Shown: piece after piece, positions 13,019 to 15,393 of the stretch
How the letters are laid out: the number at the start of each line of letters is the position of its first letter
How positions within the stretch are numbered: position 1 is the first letter of the stretch
Source: JADJNW01 sp046314415
GTDB lineage: Bacteria > Bacteroidota > Bacteroidia > Chitinophagales > Saprospiraceae
Assembly: GCA_046314415.1 (NCBI GenBank)
Contig: JBKBWT010000138.1
Span: 1-15,393 of the forward strand
Direction: 5' to 3'
Length of the DNA stretch: 15,393 nucleotides
Made by a program: the position numbers and the translations under genes
The notes under the pieces: model-generated
What the model was told of the DNA's origin: nothing
The model's database searches: none
Seen by the model: only the letters and a program-made list of their open reading frames with translations

Positions 13019-15259
13019 ATGAATCCAAACCTACTCCGTAAAGCTACAGCGCTTCTACTGGCTTTACTTCCTATGCTATTATTTGGACAAGGCGGTTCTA
13101 CCGCCACTTGTTCGATTACCGGCAATAGTGCCGTTTGTTCTGATGGCACTACGCAATTGTGCGCCCCGGCAGATTGTGCATTTTATTGGTGGAGCACCGG
13201 TGAAATGTCGCAATGTATTACTGTAAGTAATTCAGGTACTTATAGCGTTACTGTGGTAAATCAAAATGGTGAACGCACTGAATGCAGCAAAAATGTGACG
13301 GCGGCGGCAAGACCCGATTGCGCGATCAGCCGCGAAGGCTCGATTTGTGCAGATGGTGCCATAGAATTATGCGCGAGTTCAGGGTATGCAGGTTATCAGT
13401 GGAGCACGGGTGAAACAACCCGATGCATTGAAGTTACGCATAATGGCACTTTCCGGGTTACGATTACCAACAGCAGTGGTTGTGCCAGTGTATGTAGCAG
13501 AATTATCAATGAAACCGCTGCGCCTGATTGTTCTATTATTGGGGATAATCTGGAGTGCAACGGTGGTTCTACTCAAATATGCGCTGCGGCTGGTTTTGCG
13601 GCTTACCGATGGAGTAACGGGCAAACAAGTCGATGCATTACTATTGATGAACCCGGAACTTACAGGATTACGGTAACTAATAATAATGGATGTCAAACAA
13701 CCTGTAGCAGAACCATTACCCGTCCTTTCCCATCGTGTGAAATCACCGGCAATAACCTGAGTTGTGCCGATGGCACCACACAATTGTGCGCTAATTCGGG
13801 CAATGCTGCTTATCGCTGGAGTACGGGGCAGACCAGCCGTTGTATCACCGTGAGCGAACCGGGTAATTATCGGGTCACCGTAACAAGTAATGATGGTTGC
13901 AGCAATGTTTGCAGAAAAACGGTGACGGTCAATCCCCCGCCCACTTGCGCTATTATTGGTGACCCACTAGACTGTTCGGGAAATCCGGCAAGATTATGCG
14001 TCAGCACAGGTTATAACAGTTATAAATGGAGTACAGGAGCGACAACTGCTTGTATAAATATCACACTACCAGGTACTTATCGCGTTACGGCGACCGATGC
14101 AAATGGGTGTAGCGCCATTGATACGATCGTCATTGGACAGCCTACTGCACCGACTTGTGCCATTCAAGTAAGTGGCAACACCGCCAAAGTGATTGTCACC
14201 GGTGGCAGGGCACCTTATACCTACCGATGGAATACCGGCACTACCACCAATGAAAGCAATAATGCCCCTAACGGCATATACAGCGTCACGGTCACCGATG
14301 CCAATGGCTGTACAACGACTTGTGCAACAGACCTTTGTGCCAATTTAACCTATGCCGGTAAAATTGGACATCACCAATACTTGTGCGGACCCGGAGCAGA
14401 TGCAGCGCCAATTGTCGAACTTTCCGGTGCAACTGGTGGCTCAGGGACAATCGAATATCAATGGATGAAAAGTACGGTAGGCGGACCGTTTAATAACATT
14501 CACTGGGAACCTATTGAAGGCGCTACTTCCAAAGATTACGACCCAGGCACCGTTTACGAAACAACCTACTTTGTACGCTGTACCCGTCGAGCTTACTGCC
14601 CGTTCATTGAAACCAATATTATCAAAATAGAGGTTGGTAATCAGGTAGTTGCAAAAATTGAAGCACCAGCTTTGATCTGTGCGAATATGCCTACGACCTT
14701 CCATACGCCTACCATTGGGGCTCCAGCCAATTTTACCTGGGACTTTGGTCCCGCCGCTTCACCCCGTTATGCGCAGGGGGCATCGCCGCGGGTAAGTTTC
14801 TCGTCATTTGGCATATTTACAATCAGTTTGACGGTTGCACAGGAAAATTGTGTAGTTACCATATATAAACGCATTAATGTCAGTACCTTATGCAGTGATT
14901 TACCTACCAATGATAATAATACGATTAATCCGGCAATAGAACCTACCGAACTACCTACAAGTGCAATCATAAGCCTCGACGCTCAAAATATCGCTTCGCC
15001 AGGCTATCAATATGAGCAGCTACGGGTTTACCCGAATCCGGTAACTAACCAATTGATCATAGAATTTGCGGAGCCGCTGAATGATGATGTTAACTTGCAG
15101 ATTATCAATACTAATGGTACCGTTTTGCGTACCCTGTCGCCGCCGACCGATGTGCAACGCCAGGAAATTGATTTTACGAATTTACCGGCTGGTACGTATT
15201 TTATTAAAATACGCGATAGTAATACCGATGTAAAGGTGTTGAAAGTGCTGAAACAATAA
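13019..15259 (+). CDS. secreted T9SS cargo with cysteine-rich 70-residue repeats
   Basis: The 746-aa product has a signal peptide (LLLALLPMLLFG, cleavage likely before Gln24). Five cysteine-rich repeats begin at Cys31, 101, 171, 240 and 310. Each carries an aromatic-Trp-Ser-x-Gly core (such as YRWSTGQTSRC) and a GTYRVTVT strand. A sixth SprB-like unit begins at Cys380 (YTYRWNTGTTT). An Ig-like region (about 448-545), a PKD-like domain (about 550-627, WDFG from Trp574) and a T9SS type-A sorting domain (665-746; VYPNP at 670-674, LPAGTYFIKI near the end) complete it. It is expected to cross the outer membrane by T9SS and be attached or released, probably as an adhesin or surface matrix protein; no catalytic motif is seen. 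It stands alone after a long noncoding region. Confidence 0.95.
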   Translation: MNPNLLRKATALLLALLPMLLFGQGGSTATCSITGNSAVCSDGTTQLCAPADCAFYWWSTGEMSQCITVSNSGTYSVTVVNQNGERTECSKNVTAAARPDCAISREGSICADGAIELCASSGYAGYQWSTGETTRCIEVTHNGTFRVTITNSSGCASVCSRIINETAAPDCSIIGDNLECNGGSTQICAAAGFAAYRWSNGQTSRCITIDEPGTYRITVTNNNGCQTTCSRTITRPFPSCEITGNNLSCADGTTQLCANSGNAAYRWSTGQTSRCITVSEPGNYRVTVTSNDGCSNVCRKTVTVNPPPTCAIIGDPLDCSGNPARLCVSTGYNSYKWSTGATTACINITLPGTYRVTATDANGCSAIDTIVIGQPTAPTCAIQVSGNTAKVIVTGGRAPYTYRWNTGTTTNESNNAPNGIYSVTVTDANGCTTTCATDLCANLTYAGKIGHHQYLCGPGADAAPIVELSGATGGSGTIEYQWMKSTVGGPFNNIHWEPIEGATSKDYDPGTVYETTYFVRCTRRAYCPFIETNIIKIEVGNQVVAKIEAPALICANMPTTFHTPTIGAPANFTWDFGPAASPRYAQGASPRVSFSSFGIFTISLTVAQENCVVTIYKRINVSTLCSDLPTNDNNTINPAIEPTELPTSAIISLDAQNIASPGYQYEQLRVYPNPVTNQLIIEFAEPLNDDVNLQIINTNGTVLRTLSPPTDVQRQEIDFTNLPAGTYFIKIRDSNTDVKVLKVLKQ
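13109..14155 (+). repeat. five coding repeats of about 210 bp
   Basis: The first Cys of each unit falls at residues 31, 101, 171, 240, 310 and then 380 (the sixth, divergent unit), a spacing of 70, 70, 70, 69 or 70 residues. Units 1-4 have six cysteines each; unit 5 has lost the last (GCSAID in place of GC-x-x-x-C). DNA identity between units is partial, with short shared tracts such as TGGAGTACGGG-like segments, so the repeats are old or under diversifying drift. Confidence 0.85.
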
Positions 15260-15393
15260 AGATTAAGCTAATTTTAATAGACTTGCGTCAAATTGATTAT
15301 CAGCATATTAAAAAATTCCAAAGACCGGCACAAATACCCAATATCATATCCATATCATATTGGCGCTTCATTCTGATTTGGTTGTAAATAATC
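15260..15393. other. 3' noncoding end with imperfect palindrome
   Basis: No terminator with a T run is visible after the T9SS gene. An imperfect palindrome pairs CCAATAT (15338-15344) with ATATTGG (15357-15363), and the pairing continues inward after one mismatch. The window ends before anything else can be seen. Confidence 0.45.

Noticed and set aside
13379..13783. A 134-codon minus-strand frame inside the repeat gene
   Set aside because: It is antisense to a repetitive coding region whose regular codon pattern keeps the opposite frame open; no start context or domain.

Overview
The window looks like a draft-assembly contig from the phylum Bacteroidota, probably a Saprospiria-like lineage. 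The evidence is a secreted protein with a C-terminal type IX secretion (T9SS) sorting domain, a Reg_prop/Y_Y_Y histidine kinase paired with a LytTR regulator, an M57 'HEIGH' lipoprotein protease, AT-rich upstream regions without Shine-Dalgarno sequences, and a TAnnTTTG promoter-like box before a tRNA. The taxonomic call is inference. A run of 10 N inside one gene shows the assembly is gapped.

Layout. 1-735 (+) is a decayed or regulatory-looking stretch: a signal-peptide-like fragment, a 21-codon ORF, a terminator and a 108-codon reading frame broken by one in-frame TGA. 773-3859 (-) is a co-directional set: an M57-type lipoprotein metalloprotease, a four-helix DUF4407-like membrane protein with a coiled-coil loop, a single-span coiled-coil protein 5 bp downstream, and a possible very small ORF. 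4225-4440 (+) is a small membrane protein with its own terminator. 4588-8315 (+) is a two-component operon: a periplasmic-propeller histidine kinase followed by a LytTR response regulator. This operon is visibly more AT-rich than the genes around it.

8316-8707 is a noncoding, purine-rich region with nested repeats. It precedes a DNA-transfer module: a VirD4/TraG/HerA-type ATPase (8708-10486, containing the N gap) translationally coupled by TAATG to a replication-relaxation (Replic_Relax) family protein (10486-11337). A 54-aa membrane protein follows, with its start codon inside a hairpin. It converges, through two back-to-back terminators, on an 80-aa membrane protein on the other strand. Next come a tandem 11-bp repeat and a tRNA with anticodon CAT. 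The module and the tRNA together suggest the edge of an integrative or mobilizable element, but no integrase, canonical relaxase or flanking att repeats are visible here.

12137-13018 is a long noncoding region with several stem-loops and one perfect operator-like dyad. 13019-15259 encodes a T9SS cargo protein built of five 70-residue cysteine-rich repeats, a sixth SprB-like unit, a PKD-like domain and a sorting domain.

The strongest candidates for something undescribed are the DUF4407-like plus coiled-coil membrane pair with its lipoprotein protease neighbour, the 70-residue six-cysteine repeat, and the nested repeats upstream of the transfer ATPase.
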